Of a DNA stretch of 64,000 nucleotides, positions 1 through 9,386 are shown piece by piece. The stretch spans positions 62,001 through 126,000 of the forward strand of contig NZ_JACGWU010000001.1 in NCBI RefSeq assembly GCF_014137865.1, read 5' to 3'. The DNA comes from Alpinimonas psychrophila. Its GTDB lineage: Bacteria > Actinomycetota > Actinomycetes > Actinomycetales > Microbacteriaceae. The notes below the pieces were generated by a model. That model worked only from the letters and a program-made list of their open reading frames with translations. It made no database searches and had not been told where the DNA came from. How positions within the stretch are numbered: the stretch's first letter is position 1; each line of letters begins with the position of its first letter. The translations under genes were made by a program, and so were the position numbers.

Positions 1-1727
<1,727 letters not shown>

Positions 1728-1809
1728 CTAGGGTCGACGCCGATACGAAGAGGGCGATGGTGGGCGGCGCTAAGATTGCAACACGGCGAACCGGCAGGGA
1801 TAAATAGAC

Positions 1810-2511
1810 ATGGCTGACCTGATCGACACCACGGAGATGTACCTCCGCACAATCTTGGAGCTCGAGGAAGAGAACATCGTTCCTCTGCGGGCTCGCATCT
1901 CCGAGCGCCTCGGACAATCCGGTCCCACCGTGTCCCAAACCGTGGGCCGCATGGAACGCGATGGCCTCGTGCTGGTCTCTGGAGACCGCCATTTGGAACT
2001 CACCGAAGACGGTCGTCTCAAAGCCACGCACGTCATGCGCAAGCACCGCCTCGCCGAACGCCTCCTGAGCGACATCATTGGGCTCGAGTGGGAGTTCGTC
2101 CATGACGAAGCGTGCCGCTGGGAGCACGTCATGAGTGAACAAGTGGAGCGCCGCATCCTCTTCCTCCTAGGAAATCCATCTGAATCCCCGTATGGCAATC
2201 CCATTCCTGGTCTCGCAGAACTCGGCCTTCCTGCCGCAGAATCCTTTATGGCGGGTGTTTCGGCAGCGACTGATCTTGTTTCTTCAGAGGGTGCCACGGC
2301 ATCCGGTATTCTGCGCCGGCTCGGGGAGCCTGTTCAGTACGACCCTGAACTTCTGGCTAATTTCCGTTCAGTGGGTGTTATGCCCGGCGTGTCGGTTGCA
2401 CTTTTTCGCAGCAATCACAGGGTGCTTATTTCGGTGTCCGAATCCTCAGAAATCCTTGATTTACCACTAGATGTAGCGGTTCACGTCTTTGTCGAACCCA
2501 AGCTGTTGTAA
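1810..2511 (+). CDS. DtxR/IdeR-family metal-dependent transcriptional regulator
   Basis: A winged-helix repressor of iron or manganese homeostasis, 233 residues, the full DtxR/IdeR length. Residues 1-73 form the DNA-binding domain, about 74-140 the dimerisation and metal domain, and about 150-230 an SH3-like domain. The ligands of both DtxR metal sites fall at the same residue numbers as in DtxR itself: M10, C102, E105 and H106 for the primary site, and H79, E83 and H98 for the ancillary site. Keeping Cys102 argues for an IdeR-like iron sensor rather than MntR. No DtxR-type operator was recognised nearby, so its targets are unknown. Confidence 0.9.
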   Translation: MADLIDTTEMYLRTILELEEENIVPLRARISERLGQSGPTVSQTVGRMERDGLVLVSGDRHLELTEDGRLKATHVMRKHRLAERLLSDIIGLEWEFVHDEACRWEHVMSEQVERRILFLLGNPSESPYGNPIPGLAELGLPAAESFMAGVSAATDLVSSEGATASGILRRLGEPVQYDPELLANFRSVGVMPGVSVALFRSNHRVLISVSESSEILDLPLDVAVHVFVEPKLL

Positions 2512-2724
2512 TTGAAGCGTTACCTATTTGTGATAAATATGTGCGGCGAATATGACTTTCACAGGTTTGTCGCGTAGTGTCGATAGCGCTGATAGACCAC
2601 ATAAGGGTTTATCGGACTCCCGCCCAGACGTCTCAACCCCTACCTCTTGGCGAGAGCACCGAAGCGGATTCCGCATCGTGGTGGGGCAGCTACCTAGCTT
2701 GTTGAGGCGCCGGAGGTTTATGCT
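2512..2724 (+). promoter_or_regulatory. Long leader upstream of a secreted NlpC/P60-like gene (possible riboswitch)
   Basis: This 213-bp stretch between the DtxR-type gene and the cell-wall gene has no convincing reading frame. It contains several short inverted segments and ends with 'GGGGCAGCTACCT', a purine-rich ribosome site GGAGG at 2712-2716 and the TTG start. Actinobacterial NlpC/P60 and Rpf genes are often preceded by a c-di-AMP (ydaO) riboswitch, and the 3' CAGCT..ACCT segment is loosely similar. I could not establish the full fold, so this is only a candidate. Confidence 0.25.
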
Positions 2725-3591
2725 TTGGCCGAAATAGGTAACGGGACTTCGAAAGAAGTTTCTTCAGAAAATAGTTCATCTGCAGTTCACTACGGTTCCC
2801 GTTCTGAACGCAAAAAAGCCGAGCGCACGTCGTTCGGTTCTTCGGCTCGCGCCGCCTTCACGTCTTCGCGTGCAAAGAAGTCACGCGTTGCTGTTCCCTC
2901 TACCGCCGTGGCTGTGAGCCACCCCGGCTTAAACAAGAACGAAGCCCCTCGTGCGTCTTCGACCACCCCTCGTGCGAACCGCATTTCTGTGCGCCGCCGC
3001 GCTTCGGGAGTTGTTGTCATGACGGTCGCCATGGGCATCATCGGAACCTTTGCTCTTCCTGCCTACGCTTTCAACCCCGCCGACGGCGCCGTTGACCACA
3101 ACACGTTCGTTGCTCCTTCTGGCACAACGCAGAGTCTCTATGTCGCTGCCGGGGCTGAGGCCTCCACTGCTCGCGATGCTTTCTCCGCCACGGCTGCCGC
3201 TCCGGTGGTTGTAGCGAACAACTTCGGAACCGCTCCCACCACACGTGGAGCAAGTGTTGACGTTTCCAGCATCCCGTCAAACTCGGCGCTGTTGTCTGCT
3301 GCGCTTTCACTCGTCGGCATGTCTGGTGACTGCACAATGTTGGTCGAGTCGGCTCTTCGCCTCCTCGGGTACCAAGTTGGCGACCTCGGCCCCATGGGCT
3401 TCGGCGGCTACGGCACAGTGTTCTATGACCCCAGCCAGGTTCAGCCCGGTGACATCATGATGCGTGGCGGTCACGTTGCAATTTATGCCGCTCCCGGTTT
3501 GGCTGTTCAGGGCGGTATCGGCTTCATGTCGTACCTCACCTCCGTTGCCTCCAACCCGGCCGAATACGTCGCCTTCGTTCGCGTCGGCTAA
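2725..3591 (+). CDS. Secreted NlpC/P60-like cysteine peptidase
   Basis: Probable cell-wall hydrolase of 288 residues. The basic, Ser/Ala-rich first 90 residues are followed by a hydrophobic segment (about 96-115, ending 'LPAYAFNPAD'), which reads as a long signal sequence. The C-terminal domain (about 185-288) has the NlpC/P60 order, with a nucleophile in 'GDCTMLVESALRLLG' (C203) and the partner His in 'RGGHVAIYA' (H250). The usual D-C-[ST]-G is D-C-T-M here, a mild deviation. TTG is chosen as the start because GGAGG sits 8 bases upstream; the ATG at 2720 is out of frame. It is monocistronic. Confidence 0.75.
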   Translation: MAEIGNGTSKEVSSENSSSAVHYGSRSERKKAERTSFGSSARAAFTSSRAKKSRVAVPSTAVAVSHPGLNKNEAPRASSTTPRANRISVRRRASGVVVMTVAMGIIGTFALPAYAFNPADGAVDHNTFVAPSGTTQSLYVAAGAEASTARDAFSATAAAPVVVANNFGTAPTTRGASVDVSSIPSNSALLSAALSLVGMSGDCTMLVESALRLLGYQVGDLGPMGFGGYGTVFYDPSQVQPGDIMMRGGHVAIYAAPGLAVQGGIGFMSYLTSVASNPAEYVAFVRVG

Positions 3592-3726
3592 CAGGCGCGC
3601 CGTTACCTCCCGTTCACACTCTGGGGCTAATCTGATACACAAGCATCGTGAGAAATCACGCGTTGCGACCATTCGACACCGCCTCCTGCGCGCCACGTAG
3701 GACAAATCGAAGGGGGCTCATCGCCC

Positions 3727-4224
3727 GTGCGCACTCTCGTACTCAACGCAGGTTTTGAACCACTAGCAGTGGTCTCATTTCGACGAGCTCTCATGCTCGT
3801 GATGAATAACAAGGCCACGGTGATCAAGGCGGATGCTGAGCATCCGATTGAATCGACGTCAGAATTCTTTGAGCGGCCCACCGTTATCGTGCTCACGCGC
3901 TATGTGCGCATTCCTTTTGCGCGTCGGGTGCCACTTACCCGGCGCGGAGTTCTGCGCCGTGACTCGCAGTCCTGCGGCTATTGCGGCAAGGCCGCCAACA
4001 CGATTGACCACGTGAGGCCCAAATCTCGCGGGGGAGCCGACTCGTGGGAAAACCTTGTCGCGTGTTGCTTCAGATGTAACAACATCAAGGGTGACCGCAC
4101 GCCGGCCGAAATGGGCTGGCGTTTGCTGGTTAACCCGCGCATGCCGTCCGGCCCCTCGTGGTTCGCCGTGGGCATCGAACGTCGCGACGAGGCCTGGGAA
4201 GCATTCCTGACCCCTGCAGCCTAA
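3727..4224 (+). CDS. HNH endonuclease domain protein
   Basis: 165 residues. The N-terminal half is the 'LVLNAGFEPLAVVSFRRAL' type found in actinobacterial HNH proteins. The C-terminal half carries a zinc-stabilised HNH motif: first knuckle 'CGYC', then 'DHVRPKSRGG', 'WENLVACC' and 'RCNNIKGDRTP'. It is therefore a probable metal-dependent nuclease or nicking enzyme. The family is widespread and its physiological substrate is unknown. The start is GTG at 3727. It stands alone upstream of tRNA-Arg. Confidence 0.85.
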   Translation: MRTLVLNAGFEPLAVVSFRRALMLVMNNKATVIKADAEHPIESTSEFFERPTVIVLTRYVRIPFARRVPLTRRGVLRRDSQSCGYCGKAANTIDHVRPKSRGGADSWENLVACCFRCNNIKGDRTPAEMGWRLLVNPRMPSGPSWFAVGIERRDEAWEAFLTPAA

Positions 4225-4241
4225 GTAGACTTTGGCGGTAC

Positions 4242-4316
4242 GCCTCTGTAGCTCAATGGAAGAGCAGTTCCGTCCTAAGGAAACGGTTGGGAGTTCGAAT
4301 CTCTCCAGGGGCACCA
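4242..4316 (+). tRNA. tRNA-Arg (anticodon CCU)
   Basis: A cloverleaf can be drawn. The acceptor strand GCCTCTG pairs with CAGGGGC (4306-4312), followed by discriminator A and an encoded CCA. The D arm is GCTC/GAGC and the T loop is TTCGAAT. The seven-base anticodon loop GTCCTAA places CCT at positions 34-36. The outermost anticodon-stem pair is a G-A mismatch. Confidence 0.92.
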
Positions 4317-4467
4317 CCTGAGCGCGAATTTCTTACGGGCGGCGCAACCACGACTCTCATGCCCAGAAGGACTGCGCGGTACCGCCTTCGCGGGGGATTG
4401 TGCTTAGGGGTCCGCCTAACGGCACTGCTCACTGAGCAATGTCACAGGTACGAGGAATAATTGAGCC

Positions 4468-5163
4468 ATGAAGACGATCGTTATCCCGCCCCTCCTCTGC
4501 TCGCCTCTTACCTACACCCCAGTGCTAGACACGCTCTGGTCGCGAGGGCAGGTCACCATCGCAGACACACGTCGCGATAACACCATCACGGCCATGGCAG
4601 AACGTCTCCTGCGGGAGAACACAGGAGACTTCGCTGTTCTCGGAACGAGTATGGGCGGGTACGTTGCCCTCGAGGTGATGCGGCAGGCACCCGAGCGTGT
4701 CATCGCACTCGCGCTTGTGAGCACATCCGCTCGGGCCGACACAGACGAGCAGAAAGCAGCCCGCGCTCGACAATCGGCTCTTGTTGAAGCAGGACAATTC
4801 ACGACTTTGATCGATGCCGCCTTCCCCGGCGTGGTCACGGCAGAGAACGAATCCAACGAAACACTTCTCGCCATCTGGCGGCAAATGACGACCCCGTTAG
4901 GCGCAGACGCGTTCCTCCGGCAGCAGCAAGCTGTTATGAACCGAGCTGACCTGCGTTACATGCTGCCCGCGATTACCTGCCCGACCGCGATCATTCACGG
5001 CGCTGGCGATCGCCTCATTCCGATTGCTGCCGCCGAAGAATTAGCGGCAGCACTGACGACGGCCACCTACACGGTTATTGAAGACGCTGGGCACTTCTTG
5101 TTCCACGAACAACCCGCAGCAGCACGCGCCGCCATCGTCGCGTGGCTGGACCTAGCCGTCTGA
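4468..5163 (+). CDS. Alpha/beta-fold hydrolase
   Basis: 231 residues with a canonical alpha/beta hydrolase triad: nucleophile S61 in 'LGTSMGGYVALEV', an acidic residue in 'HGAGDRLIP', and His in 'DAGHFLFHEQP'. The short N-terminal strand 'VIPPLLCSP' supplies an oxyanion region. There is no signal peptide, so it should be cytosolic. The substrate cannot be told from sequence; relatives include esterases and the MhpC/BioH type. It follows tRNA-Arg by about 150 bp and begins a run of small accessory genes. Confidence 0.8.
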   Translation: MKTIVIPPLLCSPLTYTPVLDTLWSRGQVTIADTRRDNTITAMAERLLRENTGDFAVLGTSMGGYVALEVMRQAPERVIALALVSTSARADTDEQKAARARQSALVEAGQFTTLIDAAFPGVVTAENESNETLLAIWRQMTTPLGADAFLRQQQAVMNRADLRYMLPAITCPTAIIHGAGDRLIPIAAAEELAAALTTATYTVIEDAGHFLFHEQPAAARAAIVAWLDLAV

Positions 5164-5191
5164 TCGATTGTTTGCCCGGTGAGCTGAATCG

Positions 5192-5377
5192 TTAGAGCCA
5201 GGTTTCGATGACGGCGGTGTGGCTGGGTGCCGTGGCGTACTTGCGGTCATTCTCAATGAACGAACGGATGTCCTCGCTACTGGCCTCAACGCTGCTTCGG
5301 GCACTGATTCGCGCGAGCACGTCGACCATTGTGGGGCGGGACGTGTCGTCTCGAACCTGGATGATCTTGGTACTCAT
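5192..5377 (-). CDS. Small orphan antitoxin-like protein
   Basis: 61 residues beginning 'MSTKIIQVRDD', which resembles the N-terminal DNA-binding strand of FitA/VapB-type antitoxins (typically an 'IQVRDVP' opening). No PIN-domain or RelE-type toxin gene follows on this strand; the next DNA downstream is the convergent hydrolase gene. The ATG at 5377 is preferred over an upstream in-frame GTG at 5401, although neither has a clear ribosome site. It may be a decayed toxin-antitoxin remnant or an orphan regulator. Confidence 0.45.
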   Translation of the reverse strand: MSTKIIQVRDDTSRPTMVDVLARISARSSVEASSEDIRSFIENDRKYATAPSHTAVIETWL

Positions 5378-5406
5378 ACGGACTGAATATCCTAGGTTCA
5401 CGAATT

Positions 5407-5610
5407 GTGCATGCGAAGGTTACACTTCCCGCATGGGCAGATCAGCCATTCCTCGCCTCGGATGCCGCACTTCGAAGCGTCATCGACCGCATCGCCCCCG
5501 ACGCCCTCGACGCCCTGCATCTGTGGCTCGGCGAGCAGCGAACCCTTGCAGAACGCCAAGCCGACCGGCTGGGTATCCACCTAATCCGAACTGCTCCGAA
5601 GGGAATCTGA
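5407..5610 (+). CDS. Small hypothetical protein
   Basis: 67 residues, not recognised. Third codon positions are strongly G/C-biased through most of the frame, which supports real coding. The protein is predicted to be mostly helical ('ALRSVIDRIAPDALDALHLWLGEQ'), and no motif was seen. The GTG start lies just upstream of the divergent antitoxin-like gene. The stop is followed after one base by the ATG of the DHFR-like reductase, so the two are probably translated from one transcript. Confidence 0.5.
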   Translation: MHAKVTLPAWADQPFLASDAALRSVIDRIAPDALDALHLWLGEQRTLAERQADRLGIHLIRTAPKGI

Positions 5611-5611
5611 C

Positions 5612-6259
5612 ATGACCCGCGTTCGCATCGACCTGTTTCTCTCGCTCGACGGTTATGCCGCGACGGCCGAGCCAACCCCCGAAAATCCGATGGGCGAGGG
5701 CTGGGAGCGCCTCACCGCCGCCTATGTCGCAACTCGTACGTTCCGCGAGATGGTCTTCGGCGACACCAGCGGCACCGGCACGACCGGCATCGATGACTCC
5801 TACGCCGCCGCGTTCTTCGAGGGCGTCGGACCCGAGATCATGGGCGCGGCGATGTTCGGCCTGCACTCGTTTCCCGACGATCCGAACTGGAAGGGCTGGT
5901 GGGGTGACAATCCGCCGTTTGGCAGCCCGGTCTACGTGCTCACCAAAACTGCTCCGCGTCCGTCGATCCCAATGGAGGGCGGAACGACGTTCCATTTCCG
6001 CAACGCCGCCATTGAGGAGGTACTCGCCGAGGCGACCGAGGCTGCCGGCGGCCTGGACGTGCGCGTCGGCGGGGGGATCAGCACCGCGCGGGAGTTCCTG
6101 CTTGCCGGGCTGGTCGACCACCTGCACCTCATGATCGCCCCGATCATCCTCGCCAAGGGGACTCGGCTGTGGGATGACCTCGGAGGTCTCGAGCTCACTC
6201 ACACGGTGACGACCGAAGTGGCCGAGAGCGGCACCATCCACGTCAACTTCACCAGATAA
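5612..6259 (+). CDS. Dihydrofolate reductase-family (RibD C-terminal-like) protein
   Basis: 215 residues of the stand-alone DHFR/RibD-C fold. The N-terminal strand 'RVRIDLFLSLDGYAA', the 'PVYVLTKT' strand near residue 109, and the 'VRVGGGISTAREFLLAGLVDHLHL' region near 150-173 are typical. In this family the glycine-rich segment binds NAD(P)H. The true substrate is unknown; family members act as reductases of diverse heterocycles, and this is not the housekeeping DHFR. It sits one base downstream of a small hypothetical gene. Confidence 0.85.
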   Translation: MTRVRIDLFLSLDGYAATAEPTPENPMGEGWERLTAAYVATRTFREMVFGDTSGTGTTGIDDSYAAAFFEGVGPEIMGAAMFGLHSFPDDPNWKGWWGDNPPFGSPVYVLTKTAPRPSIPMEGGTTFHFRNAAIEEVLAEATEAAGGLDVRVGGGISTAREFLLAGLVDHLHLMIAPIILAKGTRLWDDLGGLELTHTVTTEVAESGTIHVNFTR

Positions 6260-6392
6260 GACCCATTCATAACGATCGAACGGCCGCGTGCTGTTGCTGT
6301 GACGTTTCCGCCCTTCCAGCGGGCCACAAAACACAACAATTAACCGTGAGGACCTCGTTTCAGAGAGGTAGGCTCAGCGGAAAATTCGGATA

Positions 6393-6920
6393 TCAGAGTG
6401 GGTGTTCTTGACGGAGTGCGGTCAAATCAAATGACCACGCGTTCACTCTGATCGGATTTCCCTTTGGGTACTCGAAGTCCTGCTCTCCGCGGAACGCAAA
6501 GCCGACAGATTTACAAAGTGAATTCGAAGCTGTGTTGTCTACGCGAGGGAATGCCACCACATCCTGACGGTCGCCGAACGCTGCCGCGTGTTGCAGACAC
6601 TCTCTCAGTGCACGGGAAGCTAAACCCCGACCCTGGTACCGAGTCTCGATGCTCCACCCGGCTTCGTAGACTCCCACGTTCGCCCACTTCGTCTTCCAGT
6701 AACCGACAGATCCGACGGGCTCGCCCTCGGAGTCGGTCCTGATCGTGAACATACGCGCTTCGTCGTCTTCCCACCGACGGAGGAAGTTCGCTTGGCGTTT
6801 CACCAGCTGCTCTGGGGATTCCGGACCACCGAGAAACGTTGTCATCTCGGGAGTGTTACTTCGCTGCAATACCGGCAAATCATCAACTGTCCAGGGCAGC
6901 AAGAAAACCTGATCCTTCAT
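6393..6920 (-). CDS. GNAT-family N-acetyltransferase
   Basis: 175 residues with the RimJ/RimL-type layout: N-terminal 'FLLPWTVDDLPVLQRSNTPEM', a central beta-bulge strand 'EAGWSIE', the acetyl-CoA pyrophosphate loop 'RYQGRGLASRALRE' (about 94-107), and 'NTASNSLCKSVGF', the usual 'N..S....kLGF' signature. The acceptor substrate is unknown; similar proteins acetylate N-termini or small amines. It is a single gene on the minus strand upstream of a VOC gene, with no recognisable operon link. Confidence 0.85.
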   Translation of the reverse strand: MKDQVFLLPWTVDDLPVLQRSNTPEMTTFLGGPESPEQLVKRQANFLRRWEDDEARMFTIRTDSEGEPVGSVGYWKTKWANVGVYEAGWSIETRYQGRGLASRALRECLQHAAAFGDRQDVVAFPRVDNTASNSLCKSVGFAFRGEQDFEYPKGNPIRVNAWSFDLTALRQEHPL

Positions 6921-6981
6921 AGCTTGACCCTATAGGCCACTGGTTTGGCTGAGAGGCTCCGGCGTTGCTTGCTCTGGTTTA

Positions 6982-7428
6982 TCAGTCAATTTGTTCGGCC
7001 AAAGCGACGATGATGCCCGCGGGGCCGCGGAGATAGCAAAGCCGGAAAGTACTCTCGTACTGTGCCACCTCGCCGAGGAGTTCTGCGCCGTGGATGCGCA
7101 AGCGGGCGATCGTGTCGTCGATGTCGTCGACGGTGAACATGACACGATGAAGGCCCAACGTGTTCGGCGGCGGCGGCGGGCTCTCCGGCTCGGTGCTTGT
7201 CGGCGCTGGGGTGTGGTATTTGGTCAGCTCCAGCTTGCTGAGGCCGTCCGGGGTTCGCATCATCGCAATGTCACTCCGGACGCCGTCAAGTCCAACGGTG
7301 CGGTCCGCCCACGGGCCTTCGATCTGTCCCCGGCCTTCGAACTCCATGCCGAGCGCGGTGAAGAACGACACAGCCGCGTCTAGGTCGGAAACAATGATGG
7401 CGACGTTGTCCATCCGCTGAATGCTCAT
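6982..7428 (-). CDS. VOC-family (glyoxalase/bleomycin-resistance fold) protein
   Basis: 148 residues with two VOC modules. The first begins 'MDNVAIIVSDLDAAVSFFTALG'; the second, 'LHRVMFTVDDIDDTIARLRIHGAEL', ends in 'RGPAGIIVALAEQI', a usual last-strand Glu ligand position. A Pro-rich linker joins them. The ATG at 7428 begins the conserved strand; the longer frame adds 58 residues of non-conserved, basic sequence. Function could be dioxygenase, glyoxalase or drug binding, and the sequence does not decide. Confidence 0.8.
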   Translation of the reverse strand: MSIQRMDNVAIIVSDLDAAVSFFTALGMEFEGRGQIEGPWADRTVGLDGVRSDIAMMRTPDGLSKLELTKYHTPAPTSTEPESPPPPPNTLGLHRVMFTVDDIDDTIARLRIHGAELLGEVAQYESTFRLCYLRGPAGIIVALAEQID

Positions 7429-7511
7429 GTCTCTGAGCTTAATGAGCGTGGAGAAATATGGTTGCTGGATGGTGAATTGGGTAGGGTTCAAACGCTTGTG
7501 CCCGAACGCTT

Positions 7512-7940
7512 CTAATCGTGAATCACAGCGAGACCACGGCGTTTTAGGTCGGCGAGGCCGTCTCGCATGGCCTGCAATTGCTCGGGTGAGTGTCCGATCC
7601 AATCCACGAGTTCACCAACAACCTTCACCGACTCCCGGGTGCGGTACGACCGAGTCGGATTGCCGGGGAACTTCTTATCCGTCACGTTTGGGTCGTCTTC
7701 GACGCTGCCTGTCGGTTCCACGATATAGATCCGTCCAGGACTTTCTCCCGCGGATAGTTCGGCACCCCACGTTGCGGCATCCAGGGTGGCGGTCATGTAG
7801 ACGTGATTTGAGATCCTGCCTTCTTCAAAGTTTGAGCCGCCTCCCGGAACCAACAGGTCTCCCACCGAAAGGGACGCCTTTGTTCCGTGAAACAGGACGC
7901 CCGATTCGTGGACTTCGAATGGTTTGGGTTCGTTCGACAT
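7512..7940 (-). CDS. arr: Rifampin ADP-ribosyltransferase
   Basis: 142 residues, the size of Arr enzymes that inactivate rifamycins by transferring ADP-ribose from NAD+ to the 23-hydroxyl of the ansa chain. Highly characteristic stretches are 'KPFEVHESGVLFHGTKA', 'SNHVYMTATLDAATWGAEL', 'GRIYIVEPTG' and 'EDDPNVTDKKFPGNPTRSYR'. The residues described as key in mycobacterial Arr (His19, Tyr49, Asp84) correspond to H18, Y48 and D83 here, so the protein should be active. It is a single minus-strand gene in an accessory stretch. Confidence 0.93.
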   Translation of the reverse strand: MSNEPKPFEVHESGVLFHGTKASLSVGDLLVPGGGSNFEEGRISNHVYMTATLDAATWGAELSAGESPGRIYIVEPTGSVEDDPNVTDKKFPGNPTRSYRTRESVKVVGELVDWIGHSPEQLQAMRDGLADLKRRGLAVIHD

Positions 7941-8323
7941 GCATACTCCTAAAGGTTCGATGGTGAGATGTTAGCCCGGCCGCCCCATTACGATAGCAAC
8001 GCTCTCTGTGGTGAAACGAGCCGGGAGTAGACGCCCGCACGTTCTCTAACGTTGGGGTGGGGCTCGAGACTCCCCAGTGCCACTATTTTTTGGATGGTTG
8101 AAACTGTTGCTAGTTCGAAGTGGTCAGGACTAGAAAGTCATCCCCTGTCGGTAGAGTCGAAGAAGAGAGCCAAGAGGTTCTGATGCTTCTCAGCAAGGAC
8201 GACAGTGTCGCTCAATAAATCAAACAAGCATTCCCAACTACTTACTGAGAAATTGGGAACCTATCATCGGGCCGAAGACGAACGGCTGGACGGTGCGCTG
8301 TTGACCGAAGGGGAGTCGATCTA
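7941..8323. other. Intergenic stretch with a possible short coding remnant
   Basis: No gene was recognised in these 383 bp. The last part is curious. A frame opening with ATG at 8184 reads 11 codons to a TAA at 8217 and then continues open in the same frame to a TAA at 8322-8324, giving a hydrophilic segment with 'TEKLGTYHRAEDERLDGAL'. That final TAA overlaps the ATG of the GIY-YIG gene by one base. It could be a small gene interrupted by a stop codon, or chance. Confidence 0.3.
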
Positions 8324-9109
8324 ATGGAAAACAGCCGCGAATCAATTCCCCATGAGGTGGCAGAGCTCCTGGGCTACTACGTCTATGCGCTTCGGGATCC
8401 ACGCGATGGGCGTGTTTTCTACGTGGGCAAGGGTGTAAGGGGCCGGATCAACGCCCATTCTCAGGAAGCCGGAAAGAACCCAGCCTCGGAGCGGGCCAAG
8501 CTTCATAAGATTAATGACATCGAAGCATCCGGCAGTCGTGTCGAACTTCTCTTTCTGCGCACAGGAATCACCGATGAGGCGACCTCGTTTATGGTTGAGC
8601 AGGCCGTAATCGACGCATTCGCAGCCAACCACCAACCACTCACCAATCTCGTCAAAGGCCATCATGCCGGAGAACACGGATTGGCGACGCTCGACGCAGT
8701 CATTGCCCGCCACGGAGCCTTGCCAACCCCTCAGATTGCTGAGCCGTTGATCATGGTGAAGATCAATCGTGCTTGGCTCCCTGACATGAACGATCAGGAA
8801 CTCTACGAGGTGACTCGGGGGCACTGGAAGATTCGACGCGAAGTGCGTGATCAAGCGAAGTATGCGTTGGGCGTTGCTCACGGGGTGGTCCGTGGCGCTT
8901 ATAGCGTCGACTCCTGGTTCCCATCCGCGCAACCCGGCGAGGCAGGACGGTGGGGATTCGTCGGGGAGCCCGCTACTGAATTGAAGCATGTCATTGGGAC
9001 CCATGTGCGGGATTCGTTCGCACCCGGGAGCCAGAATCCGTACCGGAAATTCTTGAGCGGGTACAAAATGGATGCAGCAGTTGCAAGCGAAGAAGCCGAG
9101 ATTCTATGA
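8324..9109 (+). CDS. GIY-YIG nuclease domain protein (LEM-3-like)
   Basis: 261 residues. The N-terminal domain (about 14-105) is a GIY-YIG nuclease of the LEM-3-like branch: 'YYVYALRDP' and 'VFYVGKGVRGRINAH' give the Tyr, Tyr-Val-Gly and Arg residues, with an acidic 'FMVEQAVIDAF' helix near residue 88 as a candidate for the catalytic Glu. The C-terminal part (about 140-235), with 'RAWLPDMNDQELYEVTRGHW', recalls a domain I have seen fused to nuclease domains, but I cannot name it securely. The role may be defence or repair (inference). It is a single gene. Confidence 0.75.
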   Translation: MENSRESIPHEVAELLGYYVYALRDPRDGRVFYVGKGVRGRINAHSQEAGKNPASERAKLHKINDIEASGSRVELLFLRTGITDEATSFMVEQAVIDAFAANHQPLTNLVKGHHAGEHGLATLDAVIARHGALPTPQIAEPLIMVKINRAWLPDMNDQELYEVTRGHWKIRREVRDQAKYALGVAHGVVRGAYSVDSWFPSAQPGEAGRWGFVGEPATELKHVIGTHVRDSFAPGSQNPYRKFLSGYKMDAAVASEEAEIL

Positions 9110-9326
9110 CCGCTTCGACAAAGGCGACATTTAGCCCATTCTGACCGATCTGAGCTACGTAGTGCTTCGCCTGGCCGTGGCAGCGCAGTGGCGAGTAGCA
9201 GTCATTGTGATGAGGCCGGGAAGCCGCAATCTTTGCTGAGAAGTTCGCGATACCCCGCGTCAATACGTGATGTTTGTACCCCGGGAGCATAGGGTTTTGC
9301 CTGTGTGGCGTCTTGATCGAAAGTCT

Positions 9327-9346
9327 GCCGACGGTTATCCGTCGGC
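9327..9346. repeat. Perfect 8-bp hairpin ahead of the helicase-like gene
   Basis: GCCGACGG and CCGTCGGC are separated by TTAT. No T-run follows on either strand, so it is not a typical intrinsic terminator. Its position upstream of 9387 supports reading this stretch as untranslated, which is why the downstream start was chosen. Confidence 0.6.
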
Positions 9347-9386
9347 GAATAATGGCGGCTCGTCTAATGAAGATGAGAACGTCCCG

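Noticed and set aside
9327-9346. Intrinsic terminator between the GIY-YIG gene and the helicase-like gene
   Set aside because: The stem is perfect but no T-run follows on either strand.
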